Origin: Paenibacillus sp. YN15
GTDB taxonomy: Bacteria > Bacillota > Bacilli > Paenibacillales > NBRC-103111
Assembly: GCF_003285005.1 (NCBI RefSeq)
Contig: NZ_QMFA01000018.1
Location: 1 to 64,000 of the forward strand
DNA: 64,000 nt
Direction of reading: 5' to 3'
Under the pieces are notes generated by a model. That model ran no database searches. It had not been told where the DNA came from and saw only the letters and a program-made list of their open reading frames with translations. Positions 20,101 through 30,112 of this stretch are shown here, one piece after another. Numbering within the stretch: position 1 is the stretch's first letter; each line of letters begins with the position of its first letter. The position numbers and the translations under genes are program-made.

Positions 20101-23100
20101 GCCAGGACGCCTCCAGGCAGCTTCAGAGTCAAAATACTGGTGTCATAGGTAACGCCCGTCACAGTGGCCGGCACCGTCATGGAGCCGATGGCAACTGTAA
20201 ACTGCGGAGTGCCCTCCACGGAAACCGCCGTCGGGAAGCGCACCTTGACTTGATTGCGGTCCAATGTATCTACTGCCGCTGCTGCAGGGTTGAACATAAG
20301 CTGATTCTCTACCGGGAAGCTCTTCAGCCAGCTCAAGCCGCGCGCGTCCGCACCTGATTCGCGGATATTGGCCAAAGCAGCGGGCACCTGATAGTTCAGC
20401 GAGATGTTCGTTCCGGACGCCCCGTCTGCCAGCACGGGGATGCCTCCGGCAGGCAATTGGTCGGCATTCAGGGCAAAAACAAGGGTTTTGCCATCCGGCA
20501 ATAATTCCATCCTTGTTACAAGCACAGGACCTGCAACACCGTTAATATCGAATGTAAACTGCTGATAGACAGCGCCTGTTACGATTGCCGGGTCCAGGGG
20601 CTTGTTGAATACAACCCGAACTTTATCCCGCGACAGATCATTGATGACCACTGCCGTGTCCGGCGCCATCTGGTTTTCCACCGGATCATTCACGAATTTG
20701 TCCAAGGGAGCCGAATGGCTGTTGGTGATGCGTTCGGCAGAGGAGAGCGCGGACGGATCATATGTCAGAGCCACAGACGCATTGGGCGGAATGGCATCCG
20801 CCACAGTCAGAAGCAGAACGGCGGGATCGGACGGATCAAATACAAGACCCGCTGGATTCACCGGTTCTCCATTAACGGCAAGCGTGAAGGCCTTCAGCGT
20901 TTCAGCAGCATGAGGAGCAAGAGCATTTATCGCCTCGGGAAAGGTCACCTGGATTGTGCGGCGTTCTTGATCATTCACCACGGCCAAGTGCTCGGGAGCG
21001 AACCGGTTGCCCACGTTAACGGATGTGTCCCCATTGGGAAAGCTGTCCAAGGGCTGACTGCCGGTTCCCGTTCCGGCAACTGTGCCTTTCGTCTTGTCAT
21101 AAGACAAAGGCGGATTGACATTTTGGGGAAGAATCACATAGTCCGTAGGCAGCTGCGGCGGATAGTCCGGATGCCCGGGATCGATCTCCAATATCAGCGT
21201 AAAGGGATCATCCTGTCCATACGCATCCTTGCCATGACCGATCACCTCAAGGGGAACCTTGACCGGATTGCCTTCCGTCCCCACGTCCACAGCAAAGCCG
21301 CCCGGCAGTTTAGGGTCATAGGTTACCGGCTGGTCCAGCTTCACCACAACCGTGTGACGGTCAGGCCCAACATCGGCCTCCTCCACCTTCGGGGCCTTGG
21401 CTGCAGCGAATAATACCGGAGCAGAGTCCGAATTTCCGCCGCCGTAAGTGAGCAGGGACAGCTCGCCGCCAATCCTCGCTTTGACATTTGTCAGATGCGG
21501 ATAATTGCCCAAATTCCACACGTTGACGGCGGCTACTCCGTTTTTATCTGTGGGGACTGTAATTTCACGGACAACAAGGGGCGTTCCGTCCCGTTCAAAG
21601 GTCCGCGTTCTGACCGTATATCCTTCTGCCGTCAAATAGACCTTCTCGTCGTCCTTCTGCTTGGCGGCTACTGCCTCTCTTCCGCTTCCGATATTAACTG
21701 GCGAGTAAGAATCCACATAATAAAGGGAGAATGTAACCGGGTAACCGGCAATGAGTTCATCATTGATGGTTCTGATCTCTGCCTTTATCTCGGCCTTGGA
21801 ACCATCGGCGACAATGCCCGAAGGAGGAGCTCCCACCCCCGTAATCGGCTCATACCCGTAAGGCTGGGAGGCAACACCCTCATATTTGGCGAAGTCATAG
21901 TTGATTCCGTCCGCAACAAGGGGCACTTTGTTCAGAATCTGGACCTGCGTCGGCGCCAGCTCCACTGCCTGCTCTATTGTCGGCTGTGTGTCAGCCCGCG
22001 GGGCGATCAGACCGCTGAAGTTGTTGAAATACCAGGAGGTGATGTCATGATGCTGATTCGCCCCTCCCGTAGCCGCGGTAAATCCGATATAAGCGTCGTC
22101 CTGGAGCAGCTTGCTGCCCAAATCAACTGTATCGGAGAGGATTGGCTTGATGATTTGGGTCCCTCCGCCATCCTTGGGCGCAACCAATACGCCATTCGCC
22201 AAGTGGGGGAATTGCGTCAGCTTCACCGTGTCAATCTGCGCGGACGTTCCGCTTCCGGATGTCTGGAGGGTACCGTTCGAATTTACCATCGGCGCCCAAA
22301 AAGAACCGTCATTGTTCTCACGGATGAGATAAACCTCGAATTTTTGGGTCAGCCCGTTATAGTCGATCCAGGAGTGGAACTGCTTGTAGGGATCGAGTAC
22401 GGCCTCAGCATCTGTTTGGGCCAATGACATTTTCTTGGTGTCCAGGGTGGCGATATTCTTGCCCCAATCATAGTTGGGGCTATTGAGACCTCCATGGCCC
22501 ACATCCCCATTCAGATCAAGAGCCACATGGGATGCCCGATTGCCCGAGTTCAGATTCACCGGACGCGGGTCATTGCGGGCTGTTCCCTGATCCTGGGGGT
22601 TATTATAATATGTATCATACTCAATGCCAAAGCTCTTGCCCACGCCGGAGTATCCCAGCCCGCCGCCAGCGGCCCCCGCTTCATTGGAAGCGGTCTGCAC
22701 CACGAACACAATGCCGTCCGCCTGGGACCCTGCATGCATTTTGAAGCCGAAATAGGTGCTGAAGGACCGGTTGTCCGACAGGGTTACCCGTTCCTTGTTG
22801 AATATGCTGCCAAAAGAGTAAGGGATGGTGGTAGCCAGCCGAATCCTGTCATCTTGGAATCCGACGATGTCTTGCGGGTTAGCGTAACTGCCAGTGCTGC
22901 GGCCGAAGTTATACTGCAGCCCGGCGGCCGTAATGCTTCCTAACTGGCTCAAGCCGCCGCCCGGTGATGAGTTGACGGTTGTAACCAGATGGTCCCCCAC
23001 CAGCGGATTATTTGCATCAAACGTTGCATTTTTGAACGAAACATAGACCTTGTTGGGGTCTGCCGCTGCCGTTGCCGCACCTGATGCGCGGGCAATGGAT

Positions 23101-23198
23101 GCAGGCTGCAATGGCAATCCCGGCACCAGCAAAATGACTGCCAGTGCCGTAAAAAGCCACCTCTTCCATGGCTGGCGCTTACTGAATTTATCATGCAT
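17154..23198 (-). CDS. Giant SLH-anchored surface protein with L-type lectin and Ig-like domains
   Basis: A 2,014-residue exported protein. In order: signal peptide (basic KRQPWKRW then a hydrophobic run, about residues 1-40); a legume-lectin-like domain (about 45-400, with FSTYFGFKMHAGSQADGIVF and FGIEYDTYYN); a long array of beta-sandwich repeats with LDRNQVKVRFPTA-like motifs (SwmB-type, about 600-1100); a Big_1 domain around 1180-1280; carboxypeptidase-regulatory-like domains; a Pro/Thr linker; a DUF11-like domain; and three SLH repeats at the C-terminus (RAELAAIIARLIG, RGELAAVMTRY, GMIEGYPDGTF) that bind pyruvylated wall polymer. GGAGG precedes the ATG at 23198. A cell-surface, probably carbohydrate-binding adhesin; the ligand is unknown. 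Confidence 0.88.
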   Translation of the reverse strand: MHDKFSKRQPWKRWLFTALAVILLVPGLPLQPASIARASGAATAAADPNKVYVSFKNATFDANNPLVGDHLVTTVNSSPGGGLSQLGSITAAGLQYNFGRSTGSYANPQDIVGFQDDRIRLATTIPYSFGSIFNKERVTLSDNRSFSTYFGFKMHAGSQADGIVFVVQTASNEAGAAGGGLGYSGVGKSFGIEYDTYYNNPQDQGTARNDPRPVNLNSGNRASHVALDLNGDVGHGGLNSPNYDWGKNIATLDTKKMSLAQTDAEAVLDPYKQFHSWIDYNGLTQKFEVYLIRENNDGSFWAPMVNSNGTLQTSGSGTSAQIDTVKLTQFPHLANGVLVAPKDGGGTQIIKPILSDTVDLGSKLLQDDAYIGFTAATGGANQHHDITSWYFNNFSGLIAPRADTQPTIEQAVELAPTQVQILNKVPLVADGINYDFAKYEGVASQPYGYEPITGVGAPPSGIVADGSKAEIKAEIRTINDELIAGYPVTFSLYYVDSYSPVNIGSGREAVAAKQKDDEKVYLTAEGYTVRTRTFERDGTPLVVREITVPTDKNGVAAVNVWNLGNYPHLTNVKARIGGELSLLTYGGGNSDSAPVLFAAAKAPKVEEADVGPDRHTVVVKLDQPVTYDPKLPGGFAVDVGTEGNPVKVPLEVIGHGKDAYGQDDPFTLILEIDPGHPDYPPQLPTDYVILPQNVNPPLSYDKTKGTVAGTGTGSQPLDSFPNGDTSVNVGNRFAPEHLAVVNDQERRTIQVTFPEAINALAPHAAETLKAFTLAVNGEPVNPAGLVFDPSDPAVLLLTVADAIPPNASVALTYDPSALSSAERITNSHSAPLDKFVNDPVENQMAPDTAVVINDLSRDKVRVVFNKPLDPAIVTGAVYQQFTFDINGVAGPVLVTRMELLPDGKTLVFALNADQLPAGGIPVLADGASGTNISLNYQVPAALANIRESGADARGLSWLKSFPVENQLMFNPAAAAVDTLDRNQVKVRFPTAVSVEGTPQFTVAIGSMTVPATVTGVTYDTSILTLKLPGGVLAEPEAKLAFGFSPYGGNVVDAGDPQRVLATQIQFPVDNIHVGIQPVAGGSPRYQPVTVLTGTSEPGSQVSVVVKNSGNSTLLGSLETDPLTGAWTWTADSPISLSDTYTVAATAEKPGLLPLSTTATASFVIDHTIPHGGGLTVTANPLHNVGDGETTTTLTASVTDENGQPVPGVLVKFATSGTGGGSFVDKDGNPVTQAATDANGAAVIYYRSPDLAGGDAEEIAVEASVVDPQKGISAYESFTIHFEPPAIRGSITETDRNGQLYPVAGKALTIKNGAGQVVGTAVTDADGKYEFKIPFSRDTYTIEYTKDLGQGRSVVYSQHAATDKPFKGDGTDALVSNKAVAGIVGTKSADGQVQAIDIAASKAENPAVAPEFVVFLKQNGQYVDGSNTAGGAALGSAAEADGFPVGANGLFIADGLPQGGTSADNTYELEIRYYYNQLDSEGNPTGVRQYVVINEKRNGQLPAVSVNNAGELNISEELIDPYGTISNSQTGALIDDREVTLKLWYANTARNKANGVTPDTPVALPSLPGFPPADNDSPVQKVTGGSYAWMVYGDSDYYITANANGYDTYDSRYDSRTVAGTAKENGLHYIKVENAIVRFDFAMAPSSDSGEGTAPTATPKPGVSTPSPAPTATPAPGQASDIAVNVTVSRSVQAQASEASIDVLYKNNAAGDIAEGQIRVTLPEGAEVIDADGGTVLAGMIVWDIRNLKAGDKGTFTITVKWPELGQGEQERIMTVKGESAGKSGSPSGEAASAKLLVYSNQAGNLKHQRYVLGYPDGTFQEGRFLTRAELAAIIARLIGDYDAPAKGYTDVPATHWAYGYINTATAHKIFEGDLQGTFRPEDPVSRGELAAVMTRYLQLETGVPVELHYADVPNGYWAVEEIEALYRNGMIEGYPDGTFKPVEGITRSGAVTMINRMLYRGPLTEVEQTWPDVPPGFWAFGQIEEASVSHESYRAEVDGKTVEVLVRKLDDQVK

Positions 23199-23277
23199 CT
23201 CGCTTATCCTCCACCTTTCTGCTTGTTCAGGCAGGGAACCTCCGCCCGAACCCATAACTGTGACAATATTCGTCAAC

Positions 23278-23320
23278 ATGCAACATTATACTAGACATGT
23301 CTGGAAATTGTCCCGGTTTT
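23278..23320 (-). promoter_or_regulatory. Promoter of the SLH protein gene with internal palindrome
   Basis: On the minus strand TATAAT follows a -35-like GGGACA with an 18-base spacer. The spacer contains the perfect 10-bp palindrome AGACATGTCT (23293-23302). A palindrome between the two promoter elements is a common repressor position; no regulator can be named. Confidence 0.45.
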
Positions 23321-23396
23321 GGGGAGGTGTAAGCGGGTCTTTAGCATGATTTAATCCGGAATTAATTTAGATATGACAAATCTCATAGAAGCCCAT

Positions 23397-24914
<1,518 letters not shown>

Positions 24915-25012
24915 TTATCCCCGCTTGGAATCGCACCGCCATGAGGCGGTTTTATTAGTCCCATTATAATTGTTTTTGGAATAACCATCCATGACAGGCG
25001 CAGCATCCTTTT

Positions 25013-25046
25013 ATGAGAAAAACCTGACGGAAGATCACCGTCAGGT
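25013..25046 (-). terminator. Terminator of the carbohydrate operon
   Basis: ACCTGACGG and CCGTCAGGT form a perfect 9-bp stem; on the minus strand it is followed by TTTTTCTC. It lies about 85 bases beyond the decayed CBM96-type gene. Confidence 0.85.
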
Positions 25047-25131
25047 CCTTTTACGTTGTGGGGTTACCGAGGGCGCTTCAAAAAGACGTCCCGCAGCTCT
25101 TCCTCTATCGTAAACATTATATGCCGATGGT

Positions 25132-25605
25132 TCACCGGGAAATGGCCTGGCTCACACCTGCTCTCTGCACCTGGAAGAGCATAGCGGAACTTAACGCGGC
25201 TCCTTCCGTCCATTGATCGGCAGCGACTCCATACAGATGAATGTCGTTCTCGGAGCCGTTCGCATCACTCACCGCCCCGCAGAAGATCAGCTTGGCGGAA
25301 GTGATCGGACCGGGCACATCCTGCAGATCGAACTTCAGATCGCTTTCCCGGTTGTCGCTTGGGATCGTGGGCACCCGCTTGACGATGAGGTCGACATCGC
25401 TTCCGTAGTTGACATCCGCGTTCGTGCTGCCCCGCACATAAGCATCGTCTGTCGGATACAGCATCATCGTCTGTCCGCCTGCCCCATCGCCCTCCGCGGC
25501 GTGCACCGGGGTATATCCCGGCACAAGCCCGAACAGCAGAAGCAAACAGGTGAAAATCACCAGCTTCCCCTTTCAGTACTGAAGCTTCCTGTCACGCATC
25601 TTCAT
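25132..25605 (-). pseudogene. Decayed CBM96 (DNRLRE)-type secreted carbohydrate-binding gene
   Basis: The frame opens with an ATG at 25605 in an ATGA overlap with the upstream enzyme gene and a fine GGAGG site, but meets an in-frame TGA after MKMRDRKLQY. Reading past it gives KGKLVIFTCLLLLFGLVPG, a normal signal peptide, then a CBM96/DNRLRE-like domain (TDDAYVRGSTNADVNYGSD, DNRESDLKFDL). The domain is cut off after DQWTEGAALS with an unrelated tail ending at 25132. A GTG at 25560 could restart translation but would lack the basic signal-peptide start. In another frame the next 70 bases read as an unrelated gene end (TIEEELRDVFLKRPR). Family members are normally much longer. Confidence 0.65.
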
Positions 25606-27335
25606 TCGTCCTCCTTCAGATTCGTTATTGCAAAAGCAAGCCGGACATGGTTGCCCGTTGCTTGCGCTTCTGCCAATACGTACTCTCCGTTGCGATTCCC
25701 GTACCGGAATTGGCCGATACGTACTTGGGCAGCGGAGGGGAGTGCAACCGAATACAGGTATTCATGGAGCTGTACGGTAATCCGGCCGGTCGTCAGTTCC
25801 GTCAGGGCTTCGTCCCGTCCGTTGGTTGCCAGGAGGGGAATCCGGATATACAAAGGTTCGTCTTTCGTCTGGCCAAGCACGATGTCCATCATGACGCCCG
25901 ACCCGGTAAGTTCATAGCGCTCCTCCACGAATCCGCCCGGCAGTTCTTCTCCCTCATAAATGACGGCAAACCGCACCTGATCGGGTGATTCCTCCAGGAC
26001 AACCAACCGGGATGCAAGCGACGAACAATCCGCCAGGTAGCGGATCGTTCCGCTTGTCCGTTCCTTCCAGCCGGCGCCTATAGCGGCCGGGATTCTGCCA
26101 ACGCCTTCGTGAAGCCCATACTTGGTCCCCGGGCTGAGCGGCGCAGACAGCGCCAGCTCCGTCGGAGCCCCCTTGCGGTGAATGCGGCCCAATCCGGTTG
26201 CGTCGTAATTTGGGTCGGCCGCGGTGTCCATCTCGAGGGAATAGCCGCCCGCATTGGCGAAGATTTTATGAAAGGACGCCGAAGTCTGCCATACGTAACC
26301 TCCGGCCTCGGCCGGGCAAGCAGCCTCGGGAATACAATCGTCCGCGAACCAATATCCGATAGCCAGAAAAGCGCCCAGAGTGGCCATGTACTTGTCGTAG
26401 TAGCCGTACTTTTCCTCCCCGTACTTCATTGCAACGGGGTACCTGTTCTTGATGTGATGGGGCGGCTGCATGCGCAGCCAGGGCAGGATCGCCTCTACAG
26501 CCAACCGGGCGCTCTGCCGGAACGCCCCTGCCAATGCAAGATTGCCTTCGCGGTAATAGCGTCTTGCCTCGTACTCCGCATTGGCGGCGACCAGCGCTTC
26601 ATTGAACAGAAACTGGCTGCTGCGGCCGCCGTAACCAAGCTCACCCGCGGACGACTGCATGCGCAGGGTGGCCAGGCCCGCGCGCCGGAGGCATTGATCA
26701 ATCCCGGCGGCGAAGGGGCCGTCGTAGCCGAACCCGAGCATCAGTTGAATCTGGCATCGGGTCGTCAGATCGTACAAGATCGGGCACCCGGGGTCCCGGT
26801 ACATGCCGTTCTCGTCGAAGCGGGTCATCTGAATCGGCCAATGCTTGGCGAAATAGGATGTAGTGTCCGTCAATCCCTCCGTTTCCCGCAAATACTCTCC
26901 CGTCATGTTGTAGATGTTCACATTGTGCAGAAGAGCAGGATCACCTCCTTCTCTTAGCCAGTAATTGTATTGGACACAGGGATCAATCTTGCGCAGCTCA
27001 TCCAACCATTCCGGCTTGGCTTCCTCCCAGTCCGGCAGCGTCTCTTTCATGAGCTTCAAGGAGAACATGATTTCCCGGATCGCGTAATCCGCTTCGTTCT
27101 TGCCTCGCATGGCCGCAATTTCCCGGCAGCATTCCGTCATCATCCGCTTCCACAGATCCGTTAGCTCTCCCATCCTGCCGCCATGGATGAGGCACGACAA
27201 TACAGTCAGCACGCGGGAGTAGGCATGCAGATCCATCCGTCCGTTCCCGTCAACGCTCCTGCGCTGCCGAATGCGCTCCGGACCGTAAGCCTCCCATGTC
27301 ATTTCCAGAATGTTAAGATACATCGATTTGCTCAA
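25602..27335 (-). CDS. Alpha/alpha-toroid carbohydrate-active enzyme of unassigned family
   Basis: A 577-residue protein without a signal peptide, so probably acting in the cytosol. The first 380 residues are helix-rich in the manner of (alpha/alpha) toroid lyases and glycoside hydrolases, with an aromatic/acidic core (NVNIYNMTGEYLRE, YDLTTRCQIQLMLGFGYDG, GELGYGGRSSQFLFNEAL, EEKYGYYDKYMATLGAFLA). The rest is a beta-sandwich-like region. TTG at 27335 follows GGAGG at eight bases and is chosen. It lies behind the sugar ABC transporter genes and overlaps the decayed CBM96 gene, so it probably processes the imported oligosaccharide. I cannot name the CAZy family. Confidence 0.6.
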   Translation of the reverse strand: MSKSMYLNILEMTWEAYGPERIRQRRSVDGNGRMDLHAYSRVLTVLSCLIHGGRMGELTDLWKRMMTECCREIAAMRGKNEADYAIREIMFSLKLMKETLPDWEEAKPEWLDELRKIDPCVQYNYWLREGGDPALLHNVNIYNMTGEYLRETEGLTDTTSYFAKHWPIQMTRFDENGMYRDPGCPILYDLTTRCQIQLMLGFGYDGPFAAGIDQCLRRAGLATLRMQSSAGELGYGGRSSQFLFNEALVAANAEYEARRYYREGNLALAGAFRQSARLAVEAILPWLRMQPPHHIKNRYPVAMKYGEEKYGYYDKYMATLGAFLAIGYWFADDCIPEAACPAEAGGYVWQTSASFHKIFANAGGYSLEMDTAADPNYDATGLGRIHRKGAPTELALSAPLSPGTKYGLHEGVGRIPAAIGAGWKERTSGTIRYLADCSSLASRLVVLEESPDQVRFAVIYEGEELPGGFVEERYELTGSGVMMDIVLGQTKDEPLYIRIPLLATNGRDEALTELTTGRITVQLHEYLYSVALPSAAQVRIGQFRYGNRNGEYVLAEAQATGNHVRLAFAITNLKEDE

Positions 27336-27390
27336 TGTCGATTCCTCCGGGCTATGCGCTTGACCATTCAAGCTGCATAGTTGTCAAGCG

Positions 27391-27491
27391 GTAAGAAGAT
27401 CGGCGGGAACCCGGATTGCTCGTATGGATTCCCGCCGACCTGTTAGGGACTGTCTTAAAACCCGCCATCGGAGTGATAAGACAGCCCCTAA
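27391..27491 (-). terminator. Two intercistronic hairpins between binding-protein and enzyme genes
   Basis: TCGGCGGGAA at 27400 pairs with TTCCCGCCGA ending at 27438 (10 bp, followed on the minus strand by TCTTCTT). A second, TTAGGGACTGTCTTA at 27443 with TAAGACAGCCCCTAA ending at 27491, has one mismatch in 15. Such hairpins after a binding-protein gene often stabilise its mRNA or give partial termination. Confidence 0.55.
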
Positions 27492-27498
27492 TTCCGCT

Positions 27499-29130
27499 TT
27501 ACAAATTCTTTTTGTTTGCTTCGTACCACTCTTGCACAAGCTTCTCTACATTTTCGCCGCCAAGCCGCTTCCATTCCTTGCGCATGTTTTCCATGGCGGC
27601 TTCCGGAGTTTTGCCGCTTCCGCCCATGATCGCCTGGGTCTCGATCTGCAGCGCGATCGGCCTGAAGGTGGCGACTAGCTGCGTGACTTCCGGCATGGTC
27701 GGGCCGTAAGCGGTATCTCTGCGATACGTATTCTTCAGCGCCACGTCAAGCGCGGAGGCCTTGATCTTCGCATTCTCCTGGGCGAGAGGGTCCGAGGGCG
27801 CGATAATCGGATACCATTCCGGATTCGATTTCCATCCGCTGATCATCAAGTAAGCCCTGGCATACCGGACTTCCTTCGAGAACTTCTCCTCATCGGTTTT
27901 TTTCGGAATTTCGCCGTTTACCAGCGTGTAGTGCGTGTTCTCTTCCCCGAACTTGAGCGCCATATAGCCGGACTCCAGCATCCAGTCCAGAAACTTGATG
28001 GCCGCTTCGATTTCGTCTTCTTTCATGTTGGCGTTAAATGCGGTGAAGATGTCCGCAGGACTTTCCTGATACAACCCGTTCGTGCCGTACTTCGTGGCCA
28101 CCGAACCAAGAGGCGCATATTGGGCATCCGGCACATTCTTCTTCAGATCGAGATATTCCTTGTCCATGTTCCATGTCCCCATGTAAATGCCGGCTTTGCC
28201 GGTCACCCACAGCTGCAGCCCGTGTTGAAAGTTCTTATCCGTAATATATTCCCGGTCGATCAGCTTCTCGTCGTACAACAGCTTGTTGAAAGCAATCGCG
28301 TCCGTATACCGATCAAGCAACCGTCCGTATTTCATTTGGCCGTCTTCCAAATACCATTGATCCTCATGGGTAAAGAAAAAGGCGCGTATAATGCCGTTCG
28401 CGTTGCCGGTGAAAGCGATCGGCACCGTATCCGCTTTGCCGTTGCCGTCGGGATCTTCGTCTCTGAATTTCTTGGCGACTTCAATGAGCTCCTCAATCGT
28501 CGTCGGCATCTTCAACCCCAGCTTATCCAGCCAGTCCTGCCGAATCCACATGCCATGATTGACGATGCTATCCGTGCTGCGTTGCGAGGTCACCGCATAC
28601 ATTTTCCCGTCGAAGGTAACGAGCGGCTTGAGAGCGGGATGCTCCTCCAAATACTTCTTGTAGGTTGTGCTGTATTTCTCGATGTACTTGTCAATCGGTT
28701 GAATCGCGCCCTGGTTCGCAAGCTGCGCGATATAGTTGCGATCGTATTCCCAGATCAGATCCGGCGCGCTGCCGGAGGCGATGAGCGTATTCATCTTTTT
28801 CTGGAACTCGTTTCGCACCACGGGTACCCATTTCACCTTGGTCGGCGAATTTTCGTTGATCCATCTCGTCCAGCGGTTATTCTCATAGGTGCCTTCCTCG
28901 GCGGCAATTTCGCCTCTGTCAAAGGCGGAGGCGGTAATTTCCAGCTTCGGCCCTGCCGAAGAAGCAGATGAAGCTTGCGAGGTTGGAGCGACCGGAGGCG
29001 AGGCATTGCCCTCCGATTTGGCAGTCGAACCTCCAGGTGTCGAGGAGGAGCCGCATGCGGCCAGCACCGCCAGCGACAGTGACACCAAGGTTGCGAATAC
29101 CGGCTTCCAGGCTCGTTTGAACTTGACCAT
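27499..29130 (-). CDS. CUT1 extracellular solute-binding lipoprotein (LplA-like)
   Basis: A 543-residue lipoprotein: basic start, hydrophobic segment and lipobox LAAC near residues 23-26, then a Ser/Pro-rich linker and a family-1 extracellular solute-binding domain of the large LplA class (NENSPTKVKWVPVVRNEFQ, ASGSAPDLIWEYD, VNHGMWIRQDWLDKLGLKMP, FRDEDPDGNGKADTVPIAF). It delivers an oligosaccharide to the two permeases encoded upstream. No ATPase gene is present, as usual for this class, which shares an MsmX-type ATPase encoded elsewhere. AAGGGG precedes the ATG. Confidence 0.88.
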   Translation of the reverse strand: MVKFKRAWKPVFATLVSLSLAVLAACGSSSTPGGSTAKSEGNASPPVAPTSQASSASSAGPKLEITASAFDRGEIAAEEGTYENNRWTRWINENSPTKVKWVPVVRNEFQKKMNTLIASGSAPDLIWEYDRNYIAQLANQGAIQPIDKYIEKYSTTYKKYLEEHPALKPLVTFDGKMYAVTSQRSTDSIVNHGMWIRQDWLDKLGLKMPTTIEELIEVAKKFRDEDPDGNGKADTVPIAFTGNANGIIRAFFFTHEDQWYLEDGQMKYGRLLDRYTDAIAFNKLLYDEKLIDREYITDKNFQHGLQLWVTGKAGIYMGTWNMDKEYLDLKKNVPDAQYAPLGSVATKYGTNGLYQESPADIFTAFNANMKEDEIEAAIKFLDWMLESGYMALKFGEENTHYTLVNGEIPKKTDEEKFSKEVRYARAYLMISGWKSNPEWYPIIAPSDPLAQENAKIKASALDVALKNTYRRDTAYGPTMPEVTQLVATFRPIALQIETQAIMGGSGKTPEAAMENMRKEWKRLGGENVEKLVQEWYEANKKNL

Positions 29131-29213
29131 TCCGTTTTCATCCCCTTATTCCATGATTTATTTATAACAAGGACCAATGAAGTCCTATGTTATCGGAGGT
29201 TGCCCGGCAGCCT

Positions 29214-30110
29214 TCACCCTTTGACCGAGCCTATCAATACGCCTTTGACGAAATGCTTCTGCAAGAACGGATAGACAACCAGGATCGGGGCTATCGCAAT
29301 GATGATCGCAGCGGCTTTGACCGCTTCCGGCGTCAGCAAGACGGCGTCGAGGGCGCCTTCGCCGGACATATCGTTCAGCAAGCTCGGGTCGACTTGCAGA
29401 ATCATCTGATACAGCTTCAGCGTCAACGTTTGTTTGGTGGATTCGTTGATGTAGAGCAGCACATTAAAGTATGAATTCCACCAACCTACGGCATAGAAGA
29501 GGGAGAGCGCGGCCAGGATCGGCTTGCACAAGGGCATGATGATTTGCAGCAGAATGCGCCAATCGCCGGCGCCGTCGATCGAGGCCGATTCTTCCAGTTC
29601 CACGGGCAGGCCTTCCATGAACGTCTTCATGACGAACAAGTTGTACGTGCTGATCAGCGAAGGGAGCCAGAGGGCCCAGTACGTATCCATCAATCCCAAC
29701 GTTTTGATCAAGATGAAATTCGGAATCATCCCGGCAACGAACAACATCGTGAAGGTGATGAAAATGAGCAGCGTATTGCGCCCCCACAGCCGTTTGCGGG
29801 ACAGAGGATAAGCGGCCAATACGGTGAACAAAATATTCAGCGCGGTACCGACTATCGTAACCAGTACCGTATTACTCATAGCGGTCAACAGTTGACCTTC
29901 GTCAAATAGCCGTTTATAGGATTCGATATTGAAATCGACGGGCCAGAGGCTTACTTCTCCCGAATTAATCGCCCTGCTGCTGCTCAAGGAGGCGACAAGC
30001 TCGTACCATAGCGGATACAGCGCCAGCAGCGAAAGCAACCCCAGGATGATATAAATCGCTGACATACCGAAGCGTGACATGAAGGAGCGGTTGCGAGCAT
30101 GCGGACTCAT
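29214..30110 (-). CDS. CUT1 sugar ABC permease (LplC/YtcP-like)
   Basis: A 298-residue permease with six membrane segments and the BPD_transp_1 loop ELEESASIDGAGDWRILLQIIMP (EAA motif) at about residues 180-200. It ends with VKGVLIGSVKG, a typical C-terminus for this subfamily. The ATG at 30110 overlaps the stop of the preceding permease by a few bases, showing coupling. It pairs with that permease to form the membrane channel of a polysaccharide-fragment importer. Confidence 0.88.
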   Translation of the reverse strand: MSPHARNRSFMSRFGMSAIYIILGLLSLLALYPLWYELVASLSSSRAINSGEVSLWPVDFNIESYKRLFDEGQLLTAMSNTVLVTIVGTALNILFTVLAAYPLSRKRLWGRNTLLIFITFTMLFVAGMIPNFILIKTLGLMDTYWALWLPSLISTYNLFVMKTFMEGLPVELEESASIDGAGDWRILLQIIMPLCKPILAALSLFYAVGWWNSYFNVLLYINESTKQTLTLKLYQMILQVDPSLLNDMSGEGALDAVLLTPEAVKAAAIIIAIAPILVVYPFLQKHFVKGVLIGSVKG

Positions 30111-30112
30111 CG

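Noticed and set aside
24935-24950. A GlpP-type antitermination site in the glpK leader (hairpin ACCGCC-ATGA-GGCGGT)
   Set aside because: The T run follows the stem on the plus strand, not in the glpK direction, so it cannot be a glpK leader terminator.
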